A stretch of DNA of 64,000 nucleotides. Source: Bradyrhizobium barranii subsp. barranii (GTDB lineage: Bacteria > Pseudomonadota > Alphaproteobacteria > Rhizobiales > Xanthobacteraceae). The stretch lies in contig NZ_CP086136.1 of the NCBI RefSeq assembly GCF_017565645.3, forward strand, positions 9,407,501-9,471,500. The letters are read 5' to 3'. How positions within the stretch are numbered: the first letter of the stretch is position 1; every line of letters starts with the position of its first letter. The notes beneath the pieces were generated by a model. The model worked only from the letters and a program-made list of their open reading frames with translations, was not told the DNA's origin and searched no databases. Shown in pieces: positions 25,062 through 34,488 of this stretch. The position numbers were made by a program, and so were the translations under genes.

Positions 25062-26819
25062 CTAGGTCTCCAGTTTAAGGTGAGAAGGTGCAGCGGGAGC
25101 GCTCGTGGCGCCGGAGTTGGCCGGGGTTGCGCAGGCGACACGAGCGCGGATTGCCGTGGCGTGATCGTCGTGAGCCTCGGCCTGCCGACCATTGTCGTCG
25201 GCGTCGCGCCGCACAGCGCGGCTGAAGAGGTCGCCGTATTCCGCGGGGGTACGGATCAGCGGATGATCCTGGGTGAGCGGCGATGCCGGCTGTGGCGTCA
25301 CTCCAACCTGCTCGATCGCCTGTTCGAACAACCGCTCGACGGTCGCACGCACGTGCTTGTAGCGGTAGATGCGGTTGTCGATGGCGTGCGCGCAGGCCTG
25401 CTCGACCAGCCGCGCCGGATACTTCCGGCCCAGCCCGACAATGCCCCACATCGCGCGCTGTCCGGGGCGCCCTTCGGTGTCGAACACCTGCTGGCACAAG
25501 GCCCTGGTCTGCGGTCCGATGCGCTCGGCGCTCGCCAGCAGCACGGCGGTTTGCCGCGACGGGTTGAACGGCCGTTCGCTGGTCGGCAGGACGACAGAAC
25601 CGGGGTGCGCCATCCGGGAATGAACACGCAGCAGCGCACGGGTGTGGCGATCACGGATCTCGATCGTGGTGGTGTAGATGCGCACGACGACCTGGCTGCC
25701 GATCGGCGCGGGCCGCGCGGCGTAATAGCTGTTGTCGACGCGTACGGTGGTGTCGTCGCAGACAGTCCGGACGACTTCGGTGAAGATGCGGAAGGGAGCG
25801 ACAGGCAGCGGCCGCAGGTGCGGCTTCTCTTCCTGGAACATCGCCTCGACCTGACGGCGCGTGCTGCCGTGGATGCGTTTGGAAGCCCAGTTCTCCTCCC
25901 AGTGCCTCAAGAACTCGTTTTGCGCCTCCAGCGTCTCGAAGCGCCGTCCGGCCAGCGCAGTGCCCTGGGTATGTTGAATCGCATTCTCGACGCATCCTTT
26001 CCGATTTGGATCGGCCACGCGCGCGGGATCGGCGACCACGGCGTAATGAGCCAGCATCGCGCTGTAAATCGGGTTGAGCTGGGGCTCGTACAAATCCGGC
26101 TTGAGGACGCCTTCCTTCAGGTTGTCGAGCACGACATAGCTGGGGACCCCGCCAAAATACCGGAACGCCTCTTCGTGGAGCTGCGCCCAGACTTGTTGGC
26201 TGGACTTCCAGACTACCCGCCGGAAGCTGCGCCGCGAGTAGCGTAGCGTCATCACGAACAGGCGGGGACGACGGTACCGCCCGCTCTTCGGATCAACCGT
26301 CGGCGCGCCCTCGCCATAGTCGACCTGAGCTTCCTCGCCGGGGAGGAACTCAAGACGATCAAACTGCTCAGGATCAGCGTGCCGCAACCGGCGCACAAAC
26401 CGCTTGACACTCTGGTAGCTGGACGGAAAGCCAAATTGATCAACCAGGTCCTGGTAAATCGCCTGCGCGTTCCGCTTCAGCCGGACCTGTTCTTCGATCC
26501 ACGTCCGATGCGCTTCGCAAGCCGAACGGGCCAGGCTGCTGGTGACCGTCGCTTCCGATGTCCCAAAAGCCGGTGGTCGGGGTGGAGGAATTTGGCCGTC
26601 CGCGCTCACCGAGCCGGTGGTCACTTCCCCGGGGGAATTTGCCTCCGCACCGGCCCGCAGCGCCTGATAACGCCGGATCGTCTTGCGATCGACACCCGTC
26701 AGCCGGTGAATCTCGCGCTGGCTGGTGTTGCGATCAAGTAATGTAAGTACGGTGCTTTGCAGATGTCGCTTCAAGACGTTCAACTCCCCGGCCCCTTGCT
26801 GGCTAAAGGGGTCGAACAT
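25062..26819 (-). CDS. istA: IS21 transposase IstA
   Basis: A 585-residue transposase. An N-terminal HTH (TSQREIHRLTGVDRKTIRRY, residues 32-51) is followed by a second basic region and an RNase H-type core with the DDE residues D167 (QVDYGE), D232 (VVLDNLKE) and E278 (KGCVENAI). The C-terminus is a beta domain plus a basic tail. The frame is intact, so the element could still move. Confidence 0.95.
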   Translation of the reverse strand: MFDPFSQQGAGELNVLKRHLQSTVLTLLDRNTSQREIHRLTGVDRKTIRRYQALRAGAEANSPGEVTTGSVSADGQIPPPRPPAFGTSEATVTSSLARSACEAHRTWIEEQVRLKRNAQAIYQDLVDQFGFPSSYQSVKRFVRRLRHADPEQFDRLEFLPGEEAQVDYGEGAPTVDPKSGRYRRPRLFVMTLRYSRRSFRRVVWKSSQQVWAQLHEEAFRYFGGVPSYVVLDNLKEGVLKPDLYEPQLNPIYSAMLAHYAVVADPARVADPNRKGCVENAIQHTQGTALAGRRFETLEAQNEFLRHWEENWASKRIHGSTRRQVEAMFQEEKPHLRPLPVAPFRIFTEVVRTVCDDTTVRVDNSYYAARPAPIGSQVVVRIYTTTIEIRDRHTRALLRVHSRMAHPGSVVLPTSERPFNPSRQTAVLLASAERIGPQTRALCQQVFDTEGRPGQRAMWGIVGLGRKYPARLVEQACAHAIDNRIYRYKHVRATVERLFEQAIEQVGVTPQPASPLTQDHPLIRTPAEYGDLFSRAVRRDADDNGRQAEAHDDHATAIRARVACATPANSGATSAPAAPSHLKLET

Positions 26820-27683
26820 AAACGTCCTGCCTGACCGGCTACTGCTGTTCAGCGGCGCTGACGGCGATCATCAGGTGGGGGAGTTTCAAGTGACCATACC
26901 CGGGGGATTTTGACCGACCCACGGGGATCGATGCCAAGCGATTGTGCCGCTTTCCGTGCAAACGTTAGCTCATCATCGAGATGTTGCGGATTGAAAATGA
27001 CTGACACCCGCTTTGCCTTAGGAGCTACCTCGCTTAGCAATTCCACCCGTTTGACCGCCATTTCATCGGTAAGAAAGGTTACACCGGTAAAATTCTTGCC
27101 AGGGTTGGCGAGAGACGTGGCCAGACCTGCTCGTATCGGACTGTCGCTGACGCCACCCACGACAGGTATGACGCCCCCGCTTGCATCGAACAGCGCTTTG
27201 ATGAGGTCGCCACCAATCGCAAGCAGTAGGTCGGGCTTCTGCACAACGAGTTCCTCCGCCAACTCTCGGAGTCGCGTCGAGTTGCCTTCGGCGTAACGGT
27301 AAATGATCTGGAGATTGCTGCCGCTCGCGAAGGCGCCCTGCGCGAGCGCATCCTTCAGCGATTGATCGATCCGCCCCAGCGATGCATCGTCGAACACGAG
27401 CCAACCGATCCGAAGGGGCTTTTTTTGCGCAAGCGCCCGTCGTGGAAGCGACAACGCCGCAAACGTGATCAAGGCAACGAAATCGCGCCGCCTCATGGTC
27501 GTTCACCAGAATTCGAGCCGCCCGGCAGCCAGAATATAGCAGTCCGGAGAGCAGCAGCGTTCGCTTTTTTGAGAGCACATGTTCCGTTGAGGGGCAAAAG
27601 CAGTAAGGCTCTGGCTAAGCGTAAGAATTCCGCCTGGCCGTCAGAAGCTTGACCTCTACGCCTTATGAGCACACCCACCACCC

Positions 27684-28302
27684 ATGCCAACGCTCGGGGT
27701 TGATTTCGATTTCTCGCAGATCGCGCAGCGTGCCATGGACCTCGGCGCGACGGTCGATCAAATCCCCTACATCATGGCGACCACACTCAACATGGCCGCC
27801 GAGAATACCCGGTCGTACCTGATCGAGACGACATGGCCGTCGTCAGTGACCGTCCGGAATCGTTCGTTCATGAATGCCGCGCTGACCACGAAGGGCTCGC
27901 GCGCCACGAAGGGCGATCTGACGGTCGAGATTTACGACAAGATCGGTCGGGCGAACCTGTTTCTGCATGCCAAGGGCGGCACGCGCCGGGCGAAGGGCGG
28001 CAACCTCTCGATCCCGTCGTCGGTCAACGTGCAGCGGACGAGCGGCGGCGCCGTGCGGACGCAGCAGCAGCCGAAGAATTTACGGAACAGCTTCAAGCGC
28101 GGGCGCTTCATCTTCCAACGTCAGGGCCGATCGACACGCAAGGCGAAGGGCCGCATCAAGCTGATGTATTCGCTGCGGCCGTCGGTCCCGATCCGGCAAG
28201 ACGTGCCGTTCTACAAGGACTTCGCCGAGGTGATGCGGGCAGGAGATGACGCTAAACCTCGCAATCGCGGTCATCCGGGCGATGTCGACCCGGCGCCGCT
28301 AA
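27684..28302 (+). pseudogene. Tail-type virion protein gene with a +1 frameshift
   Basis: Residues 1-186 read as a phage virion protein of the gpZ-like minor tail type (FSQIAQRAMDLGATVDQIPY, TKGSRATKGDLTVEIYDKIG, ...VPFYKDFAEVMRA). From 28243 the annotated frame becomes Arg/Thr/Pro noise, while one base further on the DNA encodes EMTLNLAIAVIRAMSTRRR and a stop at 28300, a natural end for this family. One extra G at 28242-28243 explains it. The gene sits far from the tail operon, between cargo genes, so it may come from a different phage. Confidence 0.7.
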
Positions 28303-28315
28303 CACTGAGGGTGCC

Positions 28316-28456
28316 ATGGCAGGCAAGCCGAAAGAGGACGAGCACGAGGACCGGCGCCATGCGGACAAGCCGCCGGCGGACAAGGCCGAACAGGAGCAGC
28401 CGAACGCGGATAAGCCGGAAGATCCCCCGCCCGGCGTGCCGCCCTACAAGGACTAG
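28316..28456 (+). CDS. Small acidic/basic low-complexity protein
   Basis: A 46-residue frame (MAGKPKEDEHEDRRHADKPP...) rich in Lys, Asp, Glu and Pro, predicted disordered. It has a plausible GAGGG ribosome-binding site and starts just after the restored stop of the frameshifted gene. Function unknown. Confidence 0.45.
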   Translation: MAGKPKEDEHEDRRHADKPPADKAEQEQPNADKPEDPPPGVPPYKD

Positions 28457-28459
28457 GCC

Positions 28460-28717
28460 GTGCTGATCCAGCGCGTTGCGCGAGATCGTGCTGTCAACCG
28501 GCTCGATCCCGAATACCTCGCGCAATGGCGCGCCTACCATCGCAACATCGTCGAGCGATACATCGCTCGCGCGATGTCATGGGCCGACGCCCACAATGCG
28601 CTGGTCTCCCTCGGCTACCGGGACCAAGCGCTCAAGATCGAACTGCTCAGTTGGATAAGGCCCGCGCCCGGCAAGGACATGGCTAATGATCCTTACTCGA
28701 TTCGCGCCATTTCTTAG
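28460..28717 (+). CDS. Small hypothetical phage protein
   Basis: An 85-residue helical protein from a GTG start 3 bp after the previous stop. YLAQWRAYHRNIVERYIARA and the regular spacing suggest a helical bundle. It belongs with the two genes before it; no family recognised. Confidence 0.5.
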   Translation: MLIQRVARDRAVNRLDPEYLAQWRAYHRNIVERYIARAMSWADAHNALVSLGYRDQALKIELLSWIRPAPGKDMANDPYSIRAIS

Positions 28718-28757
28718 CGTCGAAGAGGCCTGGAGCTTGGCTATAGGTGTGATCTTT

Positions 28758-30461
28758 TCAATCGAACCTATAGGACGCCTGAAAGAACGTGCCCCAGCGC
28801 TTCATGCTGTGCTTTGCAAATATGGGTGCACCAACGCAGCCGCTGTCGCTGCACGGCAACGTATCGCTCCGCCTGTTGGTCCACATCGCCCAATAGCGGC
28901 CACCGACGCCGACGCTGAAGTTCCTGGTGATGAAGTAGGACAAGACGCCTTCAACCTGAACGCCGCCGCCACGATTGCCCCGTTGCTCATCGAAGGTGGT
29001 CATAGGGCGCAAGAGATGGTTGTCACGCCCCTTGAAATCGGTCCAGGGCAGGTAAGCGACGTCAGCGTTCAAACGCCAACGCTCGGTGAGCATGGTTTCG
29101 GCGCTCAGGCCGATCCGAGCTGCATTCCACTGAGTATTCTGGCTTCCAACGACCCTGTCGTCACCCGGCGGCAAGCAGGGTTCCGGGTGAGCTATCTGTA
29201 CACAGCCCCTCGTGTCGGAGCTCTGTTCGTAGTAGGTCCAGCCGATAAATCCGCCGACCTTGTAGTTGGCGGCGCGCAGGAAATCGTAACCTACATCGGC
29301 CGTGTAGTACGTGAACCTCCCGTTTGCCTGGCCTGAGATCGTGTTGACATAGGAGAAGTTCGGGGGGAGCCCCCAATCTTCATCGTTCATGTGTCCTTTG
29401 TCGAAGCGCCCGAGGCCAATGTTGCCCTTCAGGAACACTCCCCACGGGCTGTCAACACGGCCAAATAGCTCTCCGGAAAGTCCGTCAAGTCCGTGATAGG
29501 TGAGCCTCGATTGAAGAATGCTGGGGTCATCAAGGCCGCCGGCGCCCACTGCGCTGTGGTCCCATTGGAAGCGTCCCCGGCTGAGCCAGAGCCGCGATCC
29601 GCCTTCGAACGACCAACCGGCCGTGTAAGCAATCGGCGGCGCGCTGGCGGGGGCTTTTGCGTATAGCGGCGCGTCGGGCCATTGCACTGCCCACGGGTCG
29701 GCGCCAAAATGGTAGTTCAACCCTATCTTTCCGATGTGATAGCTGCTGGAGAGGCTGGTTATGTTCGCCGGAAGAATTGCGAACGGCGGATCCTGCACCG
29801 TCGGAGGCGTTGCGACACTCGGCCCGCCGAAATGGAGATAGTCATACTCGACGTTGACCGACCATGCAGGCGTAAGTGCTTGCTCGACGCCCAGCCCGAT
29901 GATGCTACCGACTCGACCATAGTCGAAATGGGTTTTCTCCTGGGTGTAAGAGCCGTAATATTCGTTGTTGTTGATGACGTCGCCCCGATTGTTTTGCCAA
30001 GCTACGCCTCCCTTGAGATAGGCCAGTGTGTGGCCGAGTGCGCCAAAAGCGTAACCAACGCGGGCTGTCCCGGTAGCAAAGAGGTTGGGACCTGCCTTGC
30101 AGTTTGCGCTCACGACGAAGCCGGAGGCGGCGAGGCAGGTGTTTGTGCCTTCGGAGACAACACCGCTGGCGTCGAGTTCGAGACCAAACACCCAACTGCT
30201 GTTCTGCCAATTGTAGCCGACCTGGCCACCCGCGAGAAACACTGGGGTATCGACGACACCGCCATAGATTGACTGACCGTAGGGATTGCTGAAGGAGGTT
30301 CGGCCGTACCCGCCGCCGACGTGTCCGCCAATATAGCCGCCTGACCAGTTCCACACCGCGGGTGGCAGTTTCACTTCTGGCTCAAGGTCTGCCGCATTCG
30401 CTGCACCGTTTGCGACGAACGCAATTGTCGTGGCTCCTAAAAGAAGAACTCCAGATCGCAT
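28758..30461 (-). CDS. Large outer-membrane protein with two barrel-like regions
   Basis: About 567 residues with a signal peptide (MRSGVLLLGATTIAFVANGA). Residues 30-270 are an Omp31-type barrel (WNWSGGYIGGHVGGGYGRTS, ...GLNYHFGA). Residues 290-567 read as a second barrel, related to omptin-like or opacity-type proteins (GWSFEGGSRLWLSRGRFQW, ...FSVGVGGRYWAMWTN), ending FQASYRFD. A fusion of two barrels is unusual but seen in Bradyrhizobium. It faces the neighbouring phage genes and is probably cargo or host DNA trapped in the prophage. An upstream ATG at 30491 is the alternative start. Confidence 0.75.
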   Translation of the reverse strand: MRSGVLLLGATTIAFVANGAANAADLEPEVKLPPAVWNWSGGYIGGHVGGGYGRTSFSNPYGQSIYGGVVDTPVFLAGGQVGYNWQNSSWVFGLELDASGVVSEGTNTCLAASGFVVSANCKAGPNLFATGTARVGYAFGALGHTLAYLKGGVAWQNNRGDVINNNEYYGSYTQEKTHFDYGRVGSIIGLGVEQALTPAWSVNVEYDYLHFGGPSVATPPTVQDPPFAILPANITSLSSSYHIGKIGLNYHFGADPWAVQWPDAPLYAKAPASAPPIAYTAGWSFEGGSRLWLSRGRFQWDHSAVGAGGLDDPSILQSRLTYHGLDGLSGELFGRVDSPWGVFLKGNIGLGRFDKGHMNDEDWGLPPNFSYVNTISGQANGRFTYYTADVGYDFLRAANYKVGGFIGWTYYEQSSDTRGCVQIAHPEPCLPPGDDRVVGSQNTQWNAARIGLSAETMLTERWRLNADVAYLPWTDFKGRDNHLLRPMTTFDEQRGNRGGGVQVEGVLSYFITRNFSVGVGGRYWAMWTNRRSDTLPCSDSGCVGAPIFAKHSMKRWGTFFQASYRFD

Positions 30462-31036
30462 CCAACACTTCCCTGCATTTTCTCGGTCCACGACCGAGCG
30501 TCCTTAAGCTATCGCGCAGCAAACCGTCGGGGCGGACCAGACGCTTCAGCGACGCGCGCCGAGTCCGCCCCGAAGATCACCGCATGCGATTGGTGATGAT
30601 GCCGTGAACAAAGCAAACCGCGTGCCGAAGTGAATTCGCAGGCTGCGAAGGCACTTCGTCGCGGCATGTAGCGTCAAGTTGCTGACATTGGTCTCGATAC
30701 CGACAGTCGGCGCAGCCAGTGCCCGACAGTGGCCCGCGCGCGCGCTGAATGTGCGGGGCAGGCCTTGCGCAGCATTTCATTCTTACGCGCGGTGCGCACG
30801 CTGACGCGTGCAGACTCCGGCGGTGCGATTTCAACAGGGTCTTCTGTGCGCGTCCTCGACGACCGCGCTGTGTCGTCGTTGATTTGAACTTTCACGGGGT
30901 CCTACCGATGGGACGAGCTTGCGCGGGTACGCGGGACCGCCCGCCTTATGGATATTTCGCGGCGCCGATTTACGGCTTTGGTTCCTCGCAAAACGGGCTT
31001 TCCCGGGCGGGTAAACGGCCCTGCAGGCGGCAAATC
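30462..31036. other. Intergenic region between the barrel gene and the ParB-like gene
   Basis: About 575 bp between divergent genes. Short open frames are present on both strands but none has protein character I can support. Promoters for both neighbours are expected here. Confidence 0.4.
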
Positions 31037-31666
31037 ATGGATGCACTGGCGAGCAAGCCGGCCGTGGAAACATGGCCGATTGAGCGGCTACGGCCCTATG
31101 AGCGCAATTCGCGCCGGCATTCGGCCGAGCAAATCGAGCAGATCGCGGCGTCAATCCGGCAATGGGGATGGACCATGCCGATTTTGGCGGCCGATGACGG
31201 CATGGTTCTCGCCGGTCACGGCCGCCTAGCCGCCGGCAAACTGCTCGGATTTACGCAAGTCCCGGTCATCGTGGCGCGCGGATGGACCGATCAGCAAAAG
31301 CGCGCCTATGTCATCGCCGATAATCGGCTGACCGACGCCAGCGATTGGGATGACGAGATGCTGCGGCTCGAATTGGCCGACCTCGTGGAGGGCGGTTTCG
31401 AGATCGCGCTGACCGGCATAACCGAGGACGAGCTATCGCGACTGTCCGTAGGGGTCGGCGAATTGGAGCAGATGCCCGAATTGCCGGACGGCGATCGGTC
31501 GCCTTTTCGGGACATGACGTTCATACTGTACGGCGAGCAATTCGGGATCGTTGAGCGCGCGATAGCGAAGGCGACCAAGCCGCGCGACCCGGACAATCCT
31601 AATCGATCGCCGCAAGGCAATGCGCTCGCCGCGATTTGCGCCGAATATCTAGGGCGCGTCTCATAA
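31037..31666 (+). CDS. ParB N-terminal domain phage protein
   Basis: A 209-residue protein. The N-terminal 90 residues carry the ParB/Srx fold: PIERLRPYERNSRRHSAEQI, IAASIRQWGW and the box LAGHGRLAAGKLLG (GxxR-like CTP-binding region). The rest is a short helical tail rather than a DNA-binding domain. Proteins of this kind are common just upstream of phage terminase genes, often with DNA-modification genes; a Mom-like gene lies 3 kb downstream here. Confidence 0.8.
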   Translation: MDALASKPAVETWPIERLRPYERNSRRHSAEQIEQIAASIRQWGWTMPILAADDGMVLAGHGRLAAGKLLGFTQVPVIVARGWTDQQKRAYVIADNRLTDASDWDDEMLRLELADLVEGGFEIALTGITEDELSRLSVGVGELEQMPELPDGDRSPFRDMTFILYGEQFGIVERAIAKATKPRDPDNPNRSPQGNALAAICAEYLGRVS

Positions 31667-31902
31667 ATCGACTTTGATTGGTGCGGCTTACTCGATCTCT
31701 GTTATGCCGCGATAGAATACCGCAGCGACATGTGCGATGGGCCAAGCGCACTTGGGCAGGCAGCTCTAGCGCATGCTCCGCGGCACAGACTACCTTTGGA
31801 CCTTCTGCCACGAATTACCTTTTGGCCTATCTTCCGAAATCGTGACGCCTCCGTTACTCAAGTCGAAGCTTATCGGTTGACCCCACCAGTAGCCATGACC
31901 GT

Positions 31903-33301
31903 GAGCTATGGCGGAATCTGGGTGATGACGGTGTGAGGAAGGCGGCGTATCGAGGCGGGTGACGAGCCTGCCAGAACCTCTCGAGGAGAGCGATACGCCA
32001 TGACCGAGACTACCAATGTTCTTGCTTTCCGTCAGCCGTCCGCGGTTGATGATCCACTGACCGATATCGTTCGTGCCGGCGCGCGGGACCTGCTTGCCAG
32101 GGCGATCGAGATCGAGGTTGGCGCGTTTCTGGCCAGCACGGCCAATCTGACGCTGCCCGACGGTCGAGCGCGCCTGGTCCGACATGGGCACGGTCCGGTG
32201 CGCGAGATTGCGACCGGCATCGGTCCGGTGGAGGTCGCTCGTCCCAAGGTCCGCGACCGCGGAGCGAGCGGGCCAGGCGACCGCCTCCGCTTCAGTTCGG
32301 CAATCCTGCCGCTATGGGCGCGGCGGACGAAGAGCCTGGATGCCTTGATCCCGGTCCTCTATTTGCGCGGCATCTCGACCGGCGACTTCCAGGAGGCGCT
32401 CTCGGCGCTGCTCGGCAAGGATGCGCCGAACCTGTCGCCTTCGGTGATCGCCGGCCTGAAGGCCGATTGGCAGGTCGAGTACGAACGCTGGCAGAGACGC
32501 GATCTGTCGGCGCGTCGCTATGTCTACATCTGGGCCGATGGCGTGTACCTGCAGGCCCGCATGGAAGATCACAGCGAATGCATGCTGGTGCTGATTGGCA
32601 CCACGCCGGAAGGCAAGAAGGAGCTGATCGGCTTCCAGGTCGGCGTGCGCGAGAGCGCGCAGAGCTGGCGCGAACTCCTGATCGACCTGCGGCAACGCGG
32701 GTTACGGATTGCCCCGCAACTCGCCATCGGCGACGGCGCCCTCGGCTTCTGGAAGGCACTGGACGAGGCCTTTCCCGGCACGCGGCACCAACGATGCTGG
32801 TGCCATAAAGTGAGCAACGTACTCGACAAGGTCGCCAAATCCGTGCAGGGCCCCATGAAGAACGACCTGCGGAACATCTATCTGGCCCCACACCGGGCCG
32901 AAGCTGAAACCGCGATCGACGTCTTCGTCGAGAAATACCACGTCAAATACGGACGTGCGGTGGAGTGCCTGATCAAGGATCGCCATGCGCTGCTCGCCTT
33001 CTTCGACTTCCCTGCTGAGCACTGGATCCACCTACGCAGCTCGAACCCGATCGAGAGCGTCTTCGCCACGGTGCGCCACCGAACGGTGCGGACCAAGGGA
33101 TCGCTGTCGCAACAAACTGCAAAGCTGATGGTGTTCAAGCTCATCGACGCCGCATCGAAGACCTGGCGGCGATTGAAGAGCACGAACCAGTTGCCGAAAG
33201 TCATCGCCGGTGTAAAGTTCATCGACGGAATCGAAGTCATTCCGAACACTGAAAGCCACGCCGCCTGATCAGGCCGCGTCACCCAAAATCAGCCATAGCT
33301 C
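31903..33301 (+). mobile_element. IS256-family insertion sequence (1.4 kb)
   Basis: The element is 1399 bp with one transposase gene. Terminal inverted repeats match over about 25 bp (left GAGCTATGGCGGAATCTGGG, right complement GAGCTATGGCTGATTTTGGG). It is flanked by a 9-bp direct repeat CATGACCGT at 31894-31902 and 33302-33310. Confidence 0.93.
32000..33268 (+). CDS. IS256-family (MULE-type) transposase
   Basis: A 422-residue transposase with catalytic residues D180 (YIWADGVY), D245 (LAIGDGALGFW) and E352 (SSNPIESVFATVRHRT), and the family's CWCHK segment near 266. The frame is intact from ATG to stop within matching inverted repeats, so the element may be active. Confidence 0.95.
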   Translation: MTETTNVLAFRQPSAVDDPLTDIVRAGARDLLARAIEIEVGAFLASTANLTLPDGRARLVRHGHGPVREIATGIGPVEVARPKVRDRGASGPGDRLRFSSAILPLWARRTKSLDALIPVLYLRGISTGDFQEALSALLGKDAPNLSPSVIAGLKADWQVEYERWQRRDLSARRYVYIWADGVYLQARMEDHSECMLVLIGTTPEGKKELIGFQVGVRESAQSWRELLIDLRQRGLRIAPQLAIGDGALGFWKALDEAFPGTRHQRCWCHKVSNVLDKVAKSVQGPMKNDLRNIYLAPHRAEAETAIDVFVEKYHVKYGRAVECLIKDRHALLAFFDFPAEHWIHLRSSNPIESVFATVRHRTVRTKGSLSQQTAKLMVFKLIDAASKTWRRLKSTNQLPKVIAGVKFIDGIEVIPNTESHAA

Positions 33302-34178
33302 CATGACCGTTATCCACGACGCTTAGTCGTGACGTATCGTTACACTCATTGGTCGCGAAGACGGCCCCCGCATTGTCTATAGTGATTTTCGCAAGATTTC
33401 GGGGGAAGGAGTTAGCCGGACCTCCGTTACAACCTCCACCCGGGCCGAGCCGCACTTGGTAATTGCCTACAAGCACTTGGGGAACTTCCGGCGGTGGTGG
33501 TGCTGGTGGCGGCACGGCGGGTATGAAGAACCTTGCACCGCCCATTGTTGAATTCGCGATCACGGTCACTGGTCCGGTCCCCGATCGCTGACAACTCTGA
33601 TATTTCGGAGCGTTGGTTAAAACAGTCCGGGCCTTCACTCCCGGTCTTGGACAGCTAGCTCCCGTAATACGTGGGTCTTCGATTAGCGTCGTTCTCGAAA
33701 TAGGGCCCATTGGACGAAATCTAAACTCAAGTGCCAGTGTGTCTCCATTCAAATCTCCATTGATGAAGAAGCCACCTTTACGGCAATCCGTCCATGCAGC
33801 CACTATCTCCGGGGCAACAACTTTCTGAAGGATATTTTCATAGGTCGCATCACTAAAGGACGAGGCCGAACTGCCACACGATCCTTGCTGGTGCAGGCTC
33901 GATTTCGTTTGATTGAAATCACCACCAAACTTCACTGGGACACCTTTGATGGGGACTTCGACGCTTAAGCCCGCGCCAGTAGAACCTCCCTTTTGATCAA
34001 CGTTTGATGCGCAGAACGACTGCTGAACACCTGCTCTCAGGTCTCTTGTCCGCAGGCCTTGATATGTATTGAAGACTCCCTGCTCCAAGATAGCGGAGCA
34101 TTCATCGGCGACACATACGCCCGAAATTCCAACCAACAACAATGCGGAAATGAAGACAGATTTAGCGTGCGCAACCAC

Positions 34179-34488
34179 GGAAACCTCCCCTCTGTACATA
34201 AAACTATAGGCTGATACTAAATCTTGCTTCAATTTCGCAAAAGGGGACATTCGCAGCGCCAAGTCGGTTTTTTAGTCGCAGGCCGCGGTGCCAAGGTTCT
34301 CTCGTCCGACATCGATGTTTTTGGACTAAGTATCACTAGCGCCAAGCGAAATCGTCGAAAAGCAGGTCCGGCAATATCCGCCATATCCCAAAAGCTGAAG
34401 TGAATTGAGATCATTGACGCCTCCGCGACGGGCCGTTGTGAGTTGATGGTACCGTGACTCCCGAACCGAAGCCTCGCAGTGACTAACC
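34179..34488. other. Intergenic region upstream of the Mom-like gene
   Basis: About 310 bp, visibly AT-richer than the flanks. No gene is supported. The promoter of the divergent secreted-protein gene and of the Mom-like gene must lie here. Confidence 0.4.

Larger units (their letters stand above)
24215..26926 (-). mobile_element. IS21-family insertion sequence (2.7 kb)
   Basis: The element spans 2712 bp and carries istA and istB on the minus strand. The ends are inverted (CCCCGCGGGTC at 24215 and the complement CCCCGTGGGTC at the right), with inner repeats of the TTCCTCC/GGGTGTGGTCA type near both ends, as in other IS21 members. It is flanked by an 8-bp direct repeat ATCGATGC at 24207-24214 and 26927-26934. 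Insertion split an ABC substrate-binding gene. Confidence 0.92.
23805..27496 (-). pseudogene. ABC transporter substrate-binding protein gene split by an IS21 element
   Basis: The 5' part (27496 down to 26927, starting MRRRDFVALITFAALSLPRR, a twin-arginine-like signal) and the 3' part (24206 down to 23805) rejoin perfectly when the IS and one copy of its 8-bp target repeat are removed: the junction reads AAQSLGIDITAHPIGS in one frame. The restored protein would be 323 residues, the normal length for the ABC_sub_bind family (periplasmic binding proteins with GVTFLTDEMAVKRVELLSEV and the usual IEQPVKFELVINLKTA ending). The gene is not typical of phages and is probably cargo. Confidence 0.9.
31790..34178 (-). 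pseudogene. Secreted hypothetical protein gene split by an IS256-family element
   Basis: The 5' part (34178 down to 33302) starts at a GTG with a strong GGGGAGG site and encodes a signal peptide (AKSVFISALLLVGISGVCVA) and a Cys-containing secreted protein. The 3' part (31893 down to 31790) completes it. Removing the IS and one 9-bp target repeat joins the frames as VVDNGHGYWWGQPISF; the restored protein would be 326 residues ending WQKVQR. A proline-rich linker (VPPPAPPPPEVPQ) separates two halves. No function is recognised. Base composition is lower in GC than the phage genes. Confidence 0.8.

Noticed and set aside
28303..28466. C-terminal Arg/Thr-rich tail of a 260-residue phage protein
   Set aside because: It is the out-of-frame reading of the small acidic gene at 28316-28456 after the frameshift near 28242.
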